64,000 nucleotides of DNA from Clostridium aminobutyricum (lineage in GTDB: Bacteria > Bacillota > Clostridia > Peptostreptococcales > Anaerovoracaceae): NCBI RefSeq assembly GCF_017255415.1, contig NZ_JAFJZZ010000009.1, positions 34,551 to 98,550 on the forward strand, given 5' to 3'. Made by a program: the position numbers and the translations under genes. A model generated the notes under the pieces. It worked only from the letters and a program-made list of their open reading frames with translations. It had not been told where the DNA came from and ran no database searches. Below, in pieces: positions 17,368-27,270 of this stretch (position 1 is its first letter; the number at the start of each line of letters is the position of its first letter).

Positions 17368-17398
17368 ACACCCTCGGAAAACTTCCGGGGGTGTTTTG
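17368..17398 (+). terminator. Terminator after the EF-G-like gene
   Basis: ACACCCTCGGAA (17368-17379) pairs with TTCCGGGGGTGT (17383-17394) with one mismatch and is followed by TTTT. Confidence 0.85.
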
Positions 17399-17461
17399 CG
17401 GTTGGAATTCCTTTTTTAGTGTGATAAAATGAGAAAAACAGACGCAGAAGGGAAAGAAGTG

Positions 17462-18841
17462 ATGGCAAAAAAACCAAGGACTGTATTCGTATGCCAAGAG
17501 TGCGGATTTGAAAGCGCAAAATGGTTGGGACAGTGTATTTGCGGCGCGTGGAATTCAATGGTAGAAGAAAAAGTAATACCGATCAATGAAAACGACAACC
17601 GAAGCAGAGTGTCAGCCGGAAGCGAAAAAAGAGCGAAAGCAACCAAATTGATCGAAGTGAAATCCGGAAATTTTTCCAGATTGGATACAGGAATCGGTGA
17701 ACTCAACCGCGTGCTTGGAGGGGGTCTCGTGCAAGGCTCCTTGACCTTGATATCAGGGGAGCCGGGTATTGGGAAGTCTACTATTATCATACAAGCCGCT
17801 TCTCATATTGCACAAAAATACGGGAAAGTCCTTTATGTTTCCGGTGAAGAATCGGAAGAACAGATAAAGATGAGAGCAGATCGGGTATGCGGAAACACAT
17901 CGGAGAACTTATTTCTGCTAGCTGAAACCAACATGGAAAATATCGTTGCTGTTGCAGAGGAACTAAATCCGGAGTTCATCATCATTGATTCCATTCAGAC
18001 GATGTATTCTGAAATAATGGATTCGGCACCGGGCAGCGTTTCACAGGTTCGCGCTTGCGGAAATGAGCTGATGAAGCTCGGCAAGGTTAAAAATATCCCG
18101 GTATTCATCGTCGCACACGTGACTAAATCAGGCGAACTGGCAGGGCCTAAAATTATTGAACATTTGGTGGATTGTGTCTTAAACTTTACCGGAGAGCGCA
18201 ATCAGGAACTGCGAATTTTACGGTCATTTAAAAACAGATTCGGCACCACTAATGAAATCGGTGCGTTTGAAATGCGGGAAGAAGGACTGATGGAAATTGA
18301 GAACTTATCAAAGAGCTTTTTAGAAGGCTTGGAGGATGGGGTGGAAGGAGCTGTTGCTGCTGCGGTCTATGAAGGAACAAGGCCGTTGCTTTTAGAGATT
18401 CAAGCACTGACCGCACCTACCAATATCGGGTTTGCCAGAAGAACGGCGTTAGGAATCGATTTATCCAGACTTAATATGATCTTGGCGGTATTAGAGAGGA
18501 AAGCGAATGTATCCCTAATCAATCAGGATGTCTATGTCAATGTAGTAGGAGGCCTGAAGCCGGAAGGGACGTCCACCGATTTGGCGGTTGCTCTTGCCAT
18601 TTACTCTTCGTATAAGGGAAAACCAAGTTCCGGAAAAACCCTGGCCCTTGGCGAAATCGGTTTGACTGGAGATCTGCGATCCGTTCAGAACTGCGAAAGG
18701 ATAATCAAGGAAGCGGGACGAATGGGTTTTTCTCAAATTATTTTACCTCAAAAAAATGTAACAGCTATCAAGGATATTCCTAAAAATGTGACGTTAATAG
18801 GGGTATCCAATATAAGAGAGGCACTAGCCCGGTTTAGCTAA
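17462..18841 (+). CDS. radA: DNA repair protein RadA
   Basis: RadA (Sms) is a hexameric branch-migration ATPase in recombinational repair. The 459-residue protein has the N-terminal zinc finger (CQECGFESAKWLGQCICGAW), Walker A GEPGIGKST, the RadA-specific KNRFG motif, and the C-terminal Lon-protease-like domain (about residues 270-459). The ATG at 17462 is preceded by GGGAAAGAAG and places MAKKPRTVF at the start, as in the family; the longer in-frame extension is unlikely. It stands alone, between two terminators. Confidence 0.96.
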   Translation: MAKKPRTVFVCQECGFESAKWLGQCICGAWNSMVEEKVIPINENDNRSRVSAGSEKRAKATKLIEVKSGNFSRLDTGIGELNRVLGGGLVQGSLTLISGEPGIGKSTIIIQAASHIAQKYGKVLYVSGEESEEQIKMRADRVCGNTSENLFLLAETNMENIVAVAEELNPEFIIIDSIQTMYSEIMDSAPGSVSQVRACGNELMKLGKVKNIPVFIVAHVTKSGELAGPKIIEHLVDCVLNFTGERNQELRILRSFKNRFGTTNEIGAFEMREEGLMEIENLSKSFLEGLEDGVEGAVAAAVYEGTRPLLLEIQALTAPTNIGFARRTALGIDLSRLNMILAVLERKANVSLINQDVYVNVVGGLKPEGTSTDLAVALAIYSSYKGKPSSGKTLALGEIGLTGDLRSVQNCERIIKEAGRMGFSQIILPQKNVTAIKDIPKNVTLIGVSNIREALARFS

Positions 18842-18874
18842 ATGAAAAGGTCATCAATACGGACCTAGATATAT

Positions 18875-18900
18875 AAAAAGACTACAATGTAGTCTTTTTT
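18875..18900. terminator. Bidirectional terminator
   Basis: AAAAAGACTAC and GTAGTCTTTTT form an 11-base perfect stem with a 3-base loop. The A- and T-rich flanks let it serve both radA (plus) and the convergent small gene at 18912 (minus). Confidence 0.9.
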
Positions 18901-18911
18901 TGTGGACGTTA

Positions 18912-19145
18912 TTAGTGCGACTCATCTTCTTTTTTCTTCAAAACCAGTTTCGCGAATGCTTCGTATGATGAATCATCAATTGCTGTTACATCTCTTAACT
19001 CTTTTGATACATCTCTAAAAAAGCACGAGGGGAGTGCACCGTCATGCAGACAGATTCGAATACAAAGATCGCAGCCTTTGTCGTGATTACGTGGATGAAA
19101 AGTACAACTGTAATTTTTACATGTACAAAAATCAGTATTGCTCAT
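18912..19145 (-). CDS. Small cysteine-rich protein, DUF6485-like
   Basis: This 77-residue protein has a conserved cysteine pattern (FCTCKNYSC, then HPRNHDKGCDLCIRIC, and PSCFFRD) like the small cysteine-rich DUF6485 family of anaerobes as I recall it. It is presumably metal-binding. The gene is monocistronic, with AAGGAGGAAC before the ATG and a shared terminator downstream. Its function is unknown. Confidence 0.75.
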   Translation of the reverse strand: MSNTDFCTCKNYSCTFHPRNHDKGCDLCIRICLHDGALPSCFFRDVSKELRDVTAIDDSSYEAFAKLVLKKKEDESH

Positions 19146-19314
19146 CTTAAGTTCCTCCTTTACTGATCAATGCAAATTGATTTGTATGTAACATGAGTAT
19201 AGCAAATAGAATTCAAAAATGCTATGAACAGATTCAGGAAGGCGAACTAAAAGGTGGGGTAGTCATTGCAGATTGGAAAAAGAAAAATCATGAAAAAAGT
19301 ACATAAAAATAGAG

Positions 19315-19555
19315 GGGTATCCCAATAAAGTTCATATTGGTCAGTTAAAGCCTGTAGGATTGGTTCTCGGAATGAATCTTTTAATAAATTTCATTCGCTG
19401 CATTCAGATAGAAAAGCAAACTCGCTACGCTCAAACAGTGCTTTTCTTCGCATTTCATGCTCGCTGAATACATTGCTCATGAAATTTGAAAAGAGGTGCA
19501 TTCCTCAAAATATCCATCGGCTTTATCTGACCAATATGAAGTTTTGAGACAGCCC
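19315..19555. repeat. MITE-like palindromic element
   Basis: The roughly 240 bases form a long imperfect inverted repeat. The best arms are 19331-19352 and 19519-19540 (22 bases, one mismatch), and similarity continues inward (TGAAT, AATTTCAT, ATTCAG blocks) to a central GAAAAGCA/TGCTTTTC hairpin. The outer ends, GGGTATCCCAA on the left and, read inward from the right, GGGCTGTCTCAAAA, resemble insertion-sequence termini. There is no ORF inside. It fits a non-autonomous transposable element. No target-site duplication is evident. Confidence 0.75.
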
Positions 19556-19576
19556 TCTTCATTAGTTCATTTGATC

Positions 19577-21034
19577 TTACTTCTTTAGCTCAAACCAGAA
19601 TGTACTTCCTTTTCCTTCTTCGCTTTTTACTCCGTATTTACCGCCATGAAGAATAATAATTTCCTTTACAATAGATAACCCCAGCCCGGTGCCTTTTACC
19701 GCTCTGACATGATTGGTGCTGGCTTTAAAGTATCGCTCCCATATTTGATCGATTTCGCTTTGAGGAATACCCATGCCGTGATCGGATACTTCACAGCGGC
19801 AGCGAGTCTCATCGCTTAAAATACGGACAATAATTTCTTTATCTGTACCGCAGTATTTGATCGCATTATAAAATAAATTGGAAATGACTTGCTTAATTTT
19901 GTTTTCATCTGCACTGATCTGTACATCGGAACCTTTTGGACATTCCAAAATAAATCTGTAATTTTCTTTTTCAGTATAAAGACCATAAGAGTTCACGATG
20001 CTCTGTGCAGCTTCACATAAATTAAAGGTCGTCTTTTCTAAAGGTGTAACTCTTGTTTGCAGCCTGGATAAAGCCAGCATGTCGCTGACTAACAAGTTTA
20101 ACCGATCGGCTTCTTCTATGATAACTTCCAGATGTGCCGCACGTTTTTCAGGGTTGTTACCCGATAAATCACGAATCATTTCAGCATAGGATTTAACCAT
20201 TGTAAGGGGTGTCCTTAAGTCATGTGAAACGTTTGCAATCAGGTCCTTACGGAGAGAATCCGTCTTTTTCAGTTCGTTAGAGGCCAACGTTAACGTGTTC
20301 GCAAGCTGAATAATTTCTGAATAGTGTCCTCCCTCAAACTGGATGCCATATTCGCCTGCTGCCAGTTTTTCTGCAGTTTTGTTTATTCTTCGAATCGGTT
20401 TGGATATCCTGTTGGATAAATAAAACGATAGGAAAAAGGCAAGGGATAGGGAAATGATGGTCACATAAATTAACTGACTTCGTAAAATGCCGACTGTAGA
20501 ATCCACAGGAAATAATGGTGAAAAAATATAAAGAATTACCGTATTTTCGTTAGAGTTTTCTAAATAACCGGCATAAGCTAGAATTTTTTTGTCTCCGTCC
20601 CTATGTCTTGGTGCCATGTTCGATTCTACACTGGAAATGATAATCGATGCACTCGGACGGTTTCCTTCCAATAATTGTTTTCGAACCATGCCCATTTCCG
20701 GCAGATACATGTAGGAAGGCGTTCGATTGGAATCCTTAGAAGGTGAAAATAGGATGGTGTCCTCTGTTTCAATTTGAATGTACATATCATTGGATACGGA
20801 TAACGATCGTATCGTATCCAAGAAGTCTTCTTTGCCGTACTGTGAGCTGATTACGTTTGCAATTCTGGTCGTTTCCGCTATTTTCATCTGCTGATAATAG
20901 TTGTTTAAGAAAAATATTTGCAACGCCCAAAGTATGCCAAGAAGCAATAATGAAAAAAGGATAAAGTAAGCCCATAGTTTAAAGGTGATACTTTTCCTAT
21001 CAATATTTAGTTTGAATGCTTGTTGTTTCATCAT
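19577..21034 (-). CDS. Sensor histidine kinase
   Basis: This membrane sensor kinase of 485 residues has an N-terminal transmembrane helix (about residues 20-40), an extracytoplasmic domain of about 150 residues, a second helix (about 190-210), a HAMP domain, a dimerisation domain with the phosphoaccepting His in VSHDLRTPLTM, and an ATPase domain with N-box (NLFYNAIKY), G1 (SDHGMGIP) and G2 (GTGLGLSIV) motifs. It lies 41 bases downstream of its response regulator in the same transcript. The signal is unknown. The domain set matches OmpR-partner kinases such as those regulating cell-envelope genes. Confidence 0.93.
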   Translation of the reverse strand: MMKQQAFKLNIDRKSITFKLWAYFILFSLLLLGILWALQIFFLNNYYQQMKIAETTRIANVISSQYGKEDFLDTIRSLSVSNDMYIQIETEDTILFSPSKDSNRTPSYMYLPEMGMVRKQLLEGNRPSASIIISSVESNMAPRHRDGDKKILAYAGYLENSNENTVILYIFSPLFPVDSTVGILRSQLIYVTIISLSLAFFLSFYLSNRISKPIRRINKTAEKLAAGEYGIQFEGGHYSEIIQLANTLTLASNELKKTDSLRKDLIANVSHDLRTPLTMVKSYAEMIRDLSGNNPEKRAAHLEVIIEEADRLNLLVSDMLALSRLQTRVTPLEKTTFNLCEAAQSIVNSYGLYTEKENYRFILECPKGSDVQISADENKIKQVISNLFYNAIKYCGTDKEIIVRILSDETRCRCEVSDHGMGIPQSEIDQIWERYFKASTNHVRAVKGTGLGLSIVKEIIILHGGKYGVKSEEGKGSTFWFELKK

Positions 21035-21075
21035 GTATCCTTGTTACCTCAATTAAAAAAGGATGGGATAGGTTT

Positions 21076-21747
21076 TTAAATTTCAAATTTATAGCCGACG
21101 CCTCTAAGCGTAACAATAAAGTCTCGATAGGGGCCAAGGTTATTTCTTAAATTTTTAATGTGTGTGTCAATGGTCCGGTCATCCCCAAAAAAATCATACC
21201 CCCAAATGTCCGATAACAATTTATCACGCGAAAGGGCAATATTGCAATTCTGAGCAAGGTAGAACAAAAGATCGTACTCTTTCGGAGTCAGTTCAATTTT
21301 TTCCCCGTCGACGGTAACCGTTCTTGCAGGAATATTAATCGTAAGACCTTCAAAAACCATTACATCTTGCGTGGTGGGTTGAATGATTGTTTTTCTGGAA
21401 AGAACGGCGTTTATTCTTGCCATTAATTCTTTTGGACTGAAAGGTTTTACGACATAATCATCAATACCCAGTTCAAAGCCAAATAATTTATCGTATTCTT
21501 CCCCTCTGGCGGAAAGCATAATGACAGGGGTATCCTTAAATTTACGAAGCTCTTTGCAGGTGGAAAATCCATCTAGCTTCGGCATCATCACATCTAAGAT
21601 GATTAAATCGTAATCATTCAACTTGCACAGACCGATGGCTTCCATTCCGTCCGCCGCTTCTTCTACTGAATATCCATTAAATTCGGCATATTCGCGAATT
21701 ACTTCTCTTATTTTTATCTCATCATCAACGATTAAAATCTTATACAT
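21076..21747 (-). CDS. OmpR-family response regulator
   Basis: The 223-residue regulator has a receiver domain with the acidic pocket (VDDE), phosphoacceptor Asp in LIILDVMMP, the conserved Lys in VVKPFSPKEL, and a C-terminal winged helix (LTPKEYDLLFYLAQN, then RTIDTHIKNLRNNL, and GVGYKFE). A TAGGAG site precedes the ATG. It is transcribed ahead of the histidine kinase and is presumably its phosphorylation target. The regulon cannot be inferred. Confidence 0.95.
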   Translation of the reverse strand: MYKILIVDDEIKIREVIREYAEFNGYSVEEAADGMEAIGLCKLNDYDLIILDVMMPKLDGFSTCKELRKFKDTPVIMLSARGEEYDKLFGFELGIDDYVVKPFSPKELMARINAVLSRKTIIQPTTQDVMVFEGLTINIPARTVTVDGEKIELTPKEYDLLFYLAQNCNIALSRDKLLSDIWGYDFFGDDRTIDTHIKNLRNNLGPYRDFIVTLRGVGYKFEI

Positions 21748-21992
21748 ATTTCTTTACTCCTATATTTTATTAAATACTGTTAGTCCCTTGAAATAATAAT
21801 AACTTCCGTTTGTGAAGGTGAGGTGATGGCTAGAGGAAAAATAGGTTCATATTACACCATGATTCGCTCACAATGATATTGTATCATAAATTCAACGGGA
21901 ATGTTATGCTACAATTATGGCAGGGAAAGCGATATTGATAAATTTAGGTTGACATCAAAAATGCATTATGATAAACTGTAAAATTTACTACC

Positions 21993-22022
21993 TTGACATG
22001 GGACAAAATAGTAAGATATACT
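21993..22022 (+). promoter_or_regulatory. Sigma-A-type promoter of carD
   Basis: TTGACA (21993-21998) and TATACT (22017-22022) are separated by 18 bases, about 27 bases before the carD ATG. A second TTGACA at 21949 lacks a well-spaced partner. Confidence 0.7.
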
Positions 22023-22048
22023 AGATACATGAAGCGGAGGGGAATAAT

Positions 22049-22522
22049 ATGTTTATCATAGGAGATAAAATCGTGTATCCAATGCACGGAGCCGGGATTG
22101 TCGAAGGTATAGAGGAAAAGAAAATCCTTGGTGAAACAAGAAGATATTATATTTTAAAAGTTCCTTGCGGCGATATGAAGATAATGATTCCGGTAGATAC
22201 TAGTGATGATATTGGCGTAAGAAGGATTATTTCGGAAGCTGCATTGATCGATGTAATGTCGACGTTAGAGGATGTTACAAGCGAGATGTCAGCGAACTGG
22301 AATCGCAGGTATCGTGAGAATATGGAGAAACTAAAGACGGGTAATGCTGTAGAAGTAGCGGAAGTAGTTCGAAATTTGGTTCGTATGGATAGGGAAAAGA
22401 AACTCTCAACAGGAGAAAAAAAGATGCTATCCAATGCCAAACAAATTTTATTGAGTGAAATTATTCTCGTAAGAGGCATGGGACAAATTGAGGCTAACGA
22501 CATGGTTGATCAAGCAATTTAA
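22049..22522 (+). CDS. CarD/CdnL-family RNA polymerase-binding regulator
   Basis: The 157-residue protein begins with the CarD-type Tudor-like RNA-polymerase-interaction domain (FIIGDKIVYPMHGAGIVEGIEEK) and continues into a helical C-terminal domain that, in the family, contacts the upstream edge of the transcription bubble. CarD-type factors stabilise open complexes, especially at rRNA promoters. It heads a group with yacL and ispDF, an arrangement frequent in Clostridia. GGAGGGG lies upstream of the ATG. Confidence 0.93.
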   Translation: MFIIGDKIVYPMHGAGIVEGIEEKKILGETRRYYILKVPCGDMKIMIPVDTSDDIGVRRIISEAALIDVMSTLEDVTSEMSANWNRRYRENMEKLKTGNAVEVAEVVRNLVRMDREKKLSTGEKKMLSNAKQILLSEIILVRGMGQIEANDMVDQAI

Positions 22523-22614
22523 TTTTCGCTTATCAAAAATGTTGCTGAGCAAATCTTTGCACCTTGAAAAGGGTGCAAAGATATAGAGATTAAAGAGGAA
22601 AGGGGGGAAACGAA

Positions 22615-23718
22615 ATGATCAAAAAACTATTACAGCTTGTATTTACTGCGGTAGGTGCTATTTTAGGCTATGGTGTGTTCTTACTCTGTGAGTTTATTTT
22701 TGGGCTGTCGGGTACTGCATTAAGTGAGAAACTTACAGAAACACAAATGCTTGTAACAGCTTTGTGTTTTGCAATTATATTTGGAATTATTTTTTTCAGA
22801 GCGACACCACTCCTAGGAAAACATGGCGCGAAAGTGGCAAAAGGAATCGAAAGTGACTTGCAGGGTGTTCCGACAAATGATATATTATCAGGTACATTTG
22901 GATTGATTGTAGGACTTATCATCGCGTTTTTGGTGAGTCAGATCTATGCAACAATTCAATTTCTTTATGTGGGAACCATTTTGACCGTAGTCACTTACGT
23001 TATTTTAGGCTATTTAGGGGTTATCATTGCAACAAAGAGATTTAAGGATGTGTCGGTGGCCTTACTGTCGGCCAAAAAGGGCGGGCCCTTATCCAAATCG
23101 AAAAACAAGCAATTGGATGCGACACCTAAGATCTTTGATACCAGTGTGATTATTGACGGAAGAATTGCCGACATCATGAAAACCGGTTTTATTGAGGGCA
23201 CGATTGTCATACCTGAATTTGTGCTGCTTGAATTGCAGCATATCTCAGATTCTTCGGACTCTTTAAAGCGTAACCGGGGCAGAAGAGGCTTGGATATTTT
23301 GAATAAAATCCAAGAGGACTATGGTATCGAAATCTATAATACGACGGCTGAGAAGTCGCTGGATGAAATACCGGAAGTGGATATTAAGCTTTTAAAGCTC
23401 GCACAAATTATGAACGGTAAGGTTGTGACCAATGATTTTAACCTAAATAAAGTGGCTGGTATTAAAGGTGTTGAAGTTTTAAATATTAATGAACTCGCAA
23501 ACACACTTAAACCGGTTGTACTTCCGGGAGAAGATATGAAATTGTTTCTTGTAAAGGAAGGAAAAGAAAACAATCAAGCGGTTGCCTATCTGGATGACGG
23601 AACGATGATTGTGGTGGAAGAAGGAAGACGATACATCGGACAGACCATCAGTGTAATGGTAACCAGTGTGTTGCAGACTTCAGCCGGACGTATGATTTTT
23701 GCAAAACCAAGAAGATAA
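22615..23718 (+). CDS. yacL: PIN/TRAM-domain membrane protein, YacL-like
   Basis: The 367-residue protein has about four N-terminal transmembrane helices (residues about 1-140), a PIN nuclease domain (FDTSVIIDGRIADI, with conserved acidic residues down to NDFNLNKVA) and a C-terminal TRAM domain (residues about 300-365). It is thought to be a membrane-anchored RNase, although its substrates are not established. The gene is followed by ispDF after 15 bases, and AAGGGGGG precedes the ATG. Confidence 0.92.
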   Translation: MIKKLLQLVFTAVGAILGYGVFLLCEFIFGLSGTALSEKLTETQMLVTALCFAIIFGIIFFRATPLLGKHGAKVAKGIESDLQGVPTNDILSGTFGLIVGLIIAFLVSQIYATIQFLYVGTILTVVTYVILGYLGVIIATKRFKDVSVALLSAKKGGPLSKSKNKQLDATPKIFDTSVIIDGRIADIMKTGFIEGTIVIPEFVLLELQHISDSSDSLKRNRGRRGLDILNKIQEDYGIEIYNTTAEKSLDEIPEVDIKLLKLAQIMNGKVVTNDFNLNKVAGIKGVEVLNINELANTLKPVVLPGEDMKLFLVKEGKENNQAVAYLDDGTMIVVEEGRRYIGQTISVMVTSVLQTSAGRMIFAKPRR

Positions 23719-23733
23719 AAAGCAGGATGATCT

Positions 23734-24903
23734 ATGTATAAAACAAAAAAAATCGCTGTCATTATCGCCGCTGCCGGATCAGGAAAACGAATGGGCAGCG
23801 GCATTCCAAAACAATTTCTAAAAATAGAAGGTTTACCCGTATTTATAAAAACGGTTGATGCTTTTTGCCGCCATCCTTATATTGACGGCATTTTTGTTGT
23901 TGTGTCAAAAGAATATCTGAAGGCAACGAAAGAAATATTATGTAAACATAATTTGGCGAAAATACAAACCGTAGTGGAAGGCGGAAGTGAACGGCAGGAT
24001 TCTGTTTACAATGCGCTTCAAGCTCTTCCCGCGGATGTAGATTATGTCATCGTGCATGATGCGGCAAGACCGTTTGTTTCGGATGCGCTTATTAATAGAA
24101 CGGTGGAAGAAATGGTGGTCAGGGGAGCTGTTGTTGCAGCTGTACCTGTAAAGGATACCATTAAGATCGGCGATCATGAAAAACGCTGTTTTAAAGAAAC
24201 CTTAAAACGGGATGAACTGTATGCGGTTCAAACGCCGCAAGGGTTCGAACGTAAGCTTCTGATGGATGCTTATGAAAAGGCCTATACCGATCATTACTGC
24301 GGCACAGATGATGCGGTTTTAGTTGAAAGAATCGGTCAAGCCGTATATATTGTGGAGGGCGAATATAACAATCTAAAAATAACGACAAAAGAGGATCTGC
24401 CAATGGAGATGAGAATAGGTTCCGGATATGATGTACATCGGTTCAGTGAAAATCGAGACCTGATTCTGGGTGGAGTTAAAATCCCGTATACAGTAGGCTT
24501 ATTGGGACATTCGGATGCAGATGTGCTGACACATGCCATCATGGATGCATTGCTCGGAGCGGCGGCTCTGGGTGATATCGGCAAACATTTTCCGGATACA
24601 GACCCGGCTTATAAAGGAATTTCCAGCCTCAAACTGCTTTCCCACGTAGGGCAGCTGCTTGCAGAGAATGGATTTCAAATCGGTAATATTGATGCGACGG
24701 TTATCGCTCAGGAACCTAAACTGGCAGCTTACATCGAGCAGATGAAAAATAATATTGCCGAAAGGTTGAATATAAGCCATAATATAGTCAATGTGAAAGC
24801 GACAACTACAGAGAAATTAGGCTTTACGGGGCGAAAAGAAGGAATCGCTTCGGAGGCTGTGTGTCTGTTAAAAACGAATAATTTTAAATTGAAGGAGATA
24901 TAG
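23734..24903 (+). CDS. ispDF: Bifunctional IspD-IspF of the MEP isoprenoid pathway
   Basis: This fusion carries two steps of isoprenoid precursor synthesis. The N-terminal IspD (about residues 1-225; [17 protein letters not shown] nucleotide-binding loop, VHDAARPFV) makes CDP-methylerythritol. The C-terminal IspF (from about residue 226; [12 protein letters not shown] zinc site, [29 protein letters not shown]) makes the cyclic diphosphate. Fusion of these two non-consecutive enzymes is known from several bacteria; here the join has no extra linker. It lies between yacL and proS. Confidence 0.96.
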   Translation: MYKTKKIAVIIAAAGSGKRMGSGIPKQFLKIEGLPVFIKTVDAFCRHPYIDGIFVVVSKEYLKATKEILCKHNLAKIQTVVEGGSERQDSVYNALQALPADVDYVIVHDAARPFVSDALINRTVEEMVVRGAVVAAVPVKDTIKIGDHEKRCFKETLKRDELYAVQTPQGFERKLLMDAYEKAYTDHYCGTDDAVLVERIGQAVYIVEGEYNNLKITTKEDLPMEMRIGSGYDVHRFSENRDLILGGVKIPYTVGLLGHSDADVLTHAIMDALLGAAALGDIGKHFPDTDPAYKGISSLKLLSHVGQLLAENGFQIGNIDATVIAQEPKLAAYIEQMKNNIAERLNISHNIVNVKATTTEKLGFTGRKEGIASEAVCLLKTNNFKLKEI

Positions 24904-24910
24904 AACGACA

Positions 24911-26638
24911 ATGAGATTATCTAAAATGCATCTGAAAACTTTGAGGGAAGTACCAAATGAAGCAGAAATCGCAAGCCATATTTTATTGCTGAGAACAGGA
25001 ATGATTCGAAAACTGGTGTCCGGGGTATATGGATTTATGCCGCTTGGATATCGTTCCATTCGGAAGATCGAAGAGATTATAAGGCAGGAAATGGACGCAA
25101 AAGGAGCTCAAGAGATTCATATGTCTGCAGTTCAGCCTGCGGAGCTTTGGATGGAGTCCGGCCGGTGGTTTAAATATGGTCCGGAATTATGGCGGCTAAA
25201 GGATCGAAACGGACGGGATTTCTGTTTGGGACCTACTCATGAAGAAATCTTCACTGATATTGTTCGAAGTGAGGTGAATTCTTATAGACAGCTGCCTTTG
25301 AACTTATATCAAATTCAGACTAAATACAGAGATGAAGCAAGACCGCGATTCGGACTGATGAGAAGCCGAGAATTTATAATGAAGGACGCTTACTCCTTTG
25401 ACAAGACGTTTGAAGAGCTCGATAAGAGTTATGAGGATATGTATGATGCCTATGAAAGAGTTTTCACTCGATGCGGCCTTACTTTCAGACCGGTGGAAGC
25501 AGATACCGGGGCAATTGGCGGCAGTAATTCCCATGAATTTACGGCTTTGTCTGAGGTTGGAGAAAGTGAAATTGCTTATTGTGAAACATGCAGTATGGCA
25601 GCAACTACTGAAAAAGCGCTCTGTATCGATGCACCTGCTTCCAATGAAGCGGAATTGCCGTTGGAAACGGTTCATACACCAGGGACAAAAACGATTGAAG
25701 ACGTTGCAAACTTTTTAGAACTTGACAAGACACAGACCATGAAAGCCCTTCTTTTTGTAACCTATGATGATGAACAAAATGAGAACGGTTATGTGGCAGC
25801 TTTTGTTCGAGGGGACCGTGAGCTGAATATGATTAAATTGGTGAATGCGTTAAATATACCGGAGCACGCTATTGCTTTTGCTGATGAAGCGAAGATGGGA
25901 GCGGAAACAGGTTGTGTAGGCGGATTTACCGGGCCGGTTGGCATTCATGATTGTACCATCGTTGTGGACAGCGAACTGCCGGGATTGAAAAATCTTTGTG
26001 CAGGTGCATGCAAGGAAGATCATCATATGCTTCATGTGAATTATGGAAGAGACTATAAGGCAGATATTATCGCTGACTTAAAACTGCTCAAAGAAGGAGA
26101 TCCATGCCCGGTATGCGGAGCACCGGTAAAACATGCTCGAGGGATTGAGGTCGGACAGGTATTTAAACTAGGTACAAAATACAGTGAAGCTATGGGAGCA
26201 TATTATAAAGACGAAAATATGGAAGATCAACTGGTGGTAATGGGCTGCTACGGAATCGGAGTGACAAGAACACTTGCCGCAGTGGTAGAACAGCATCATG
26301 ATGAGAATGGAATCATCTGGCCGATGTCTGTGGCCCCTTATCATGCGATTGTAACCATTGTGAATACGGGTGATGAAGTACAGGAAAAGACTGCAGAAGA
26401 GATTTACCAGCGGCTTTTAGGTGCAGGCGTAGAAGTGCTGTTGGATGACAGAAAAGAACGTCCGGGTGTAAAATTTAAAGATGCAGATCTTTTAGGAATT
26501 CCAATCCGAATCATAGTTGGAAGAGGTGCTGCCGATGGAATTGTTGAATATAAACTCAGAAGAGACGCAGACAAGGAAGAGCGATCGATGGAAGATGCAA
26601 TAAATAAAACCATTCAGACGGTAATGCAAGAAAAATAG
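24911..26638 (+). CDS. proS: Prolyl-tRNA synthetase, bacterial type
   Basis: The 575-residue class II synthetase charges tRNA-Pro. It contains the catalytic core (motif 2 YRDEARPRFGLMRSREF; motif 3 GCYGIGVTRTLAAV), an inserted YbaK-type editing domain for mischarged alanine (about residues 240-375), and the C-terminal anticodon-binding domain. It starts eight bases after ispDF and is probably co-transcribed with it. No T-box leader is present. Confidence 0.96.
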   Translation: MRLSKMHLKTLREVPNEAEIASHILLLRTGMIRKLVSGVYGFMPLGYRSIRKIEEIIRQEMDAKGAQEIHMSAVQPAELWMESGRWFKYGPELWRLKDRNGRDFCLGPTHEEIFTDIVRSEVNSYRQLPLNLYQIQTKYRDEARPRFGLMRSREFIMKDAYSFDKTFEELDKSYEDMYDAYERVFTRCGLTFRPVEADTGAIGGSNSHEFTALSEVGESEIAYCETCSMAATTEKALCIDAPASNEAELPLETVHTPGTKTIEDVANFLELDKTQTMKALLFVTYDDEQNENGYVAAFVRGDRELNMIKLVNALNIPEHAIAFADEAKMGAETGCVGGFTGPVGIHDCTIVVDSELPGLKNLCAGACKEDHHMLHVNYGRDYKADIIADLKLLKEGDPCPVCGAPVKHARGIEVGQVFKLGTKYSEAMGAYYKDENMEDQLVVMGCYGIGVTRTLAAVVEQHHDENGIIWPMSVAPYHAIVTIVNTGDEVQEKTAEEIYQRLLGAGVEVLLDDRKERPGVKFKDADLLGIPIRIIVGRGAADGIVEYKLRRDADKEERSMEDAINKTIQTVMQEK

Positions 26639-26684
26639 GAAACCGGTTCTTTTCTGAGGGAGAACTGTAGATAGGAGTGTTGTT

Positions 26685-27200
26685 ATGTGGGCAGGCGGAG
26701 TACGAGTAATAATTTTTGATGAAGATAAGAAAATACTGATGCTTAAGCAACACCATGAAGATAGAGATATCTGGATGGTGCCGGGAGGCGGCATCGAAGA
26801 GGGTGAGGATGCAAGACAGGCAGCCATTCGTGAGGTAAAGGAAGAAACCGGCCTTGATGTAACCATCGAAAAACTGATTTGGCATGTGGAGGAGGTTTCC
26901 GAGGCGAGAGGTCAGCGGTTTGTAAACTTTTTCTTAGCTAAAATTTCAGGAGGAACTTTGGAACTCGGCTACGATCCGGAACGGGTCGGCGGAGAGCAGG
27001 TCATGAAGGAAATCCGTTTTATGTCACAAGGAGATATAAAGCAGCAGGAGCACATCTATCCGGACTATCTCAGGGATGAAATCTGGGATTTTATGGAGTA
27101 CTATTTTGGCCTTGAAAAGTTTGAAGGACATATCGATATAAATTTAATTGCAGACTTAAAGAAAAGAGACCGAATGCATAACGGCTTTAAAATCCGATAA
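26685..27200 (+). CDS. Nudix hydrolase
   Basis: The 171-residue protein contains a complete Nudix box (G-x5-E-x7-REVKEETG, within residues about 36-58), the metal-binding motif of hydrolases that cleave nucleoside diphosphate derivatives. Substrate specificity cannot be deduced. It is preceded by TAGGAG and follows proS by 46 bases. Confidence 0.9.
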   Translation: MWAGGVRVIIFDEDKKILMLKQHHEDRDIWMVPGGGIEEGEDARQAAIREVKEETGLDVTIEKLIWHVEEVSEARGQRFVNFFLAKISGGTLELGYDPERVGGEQVMKEIRFMSQGDIKQQEHIYPDYLRDEIWDFMEYYFGLEKFEGHIDINLIADLKKRDRMHNGFKIR

Positions 27201-27270
27201 TAAAAGAATAATAAATAGCGAAGGCTCTTAGAACAGCTTATAAGAGAAAAAGAAAGGAAAAACGACAACG

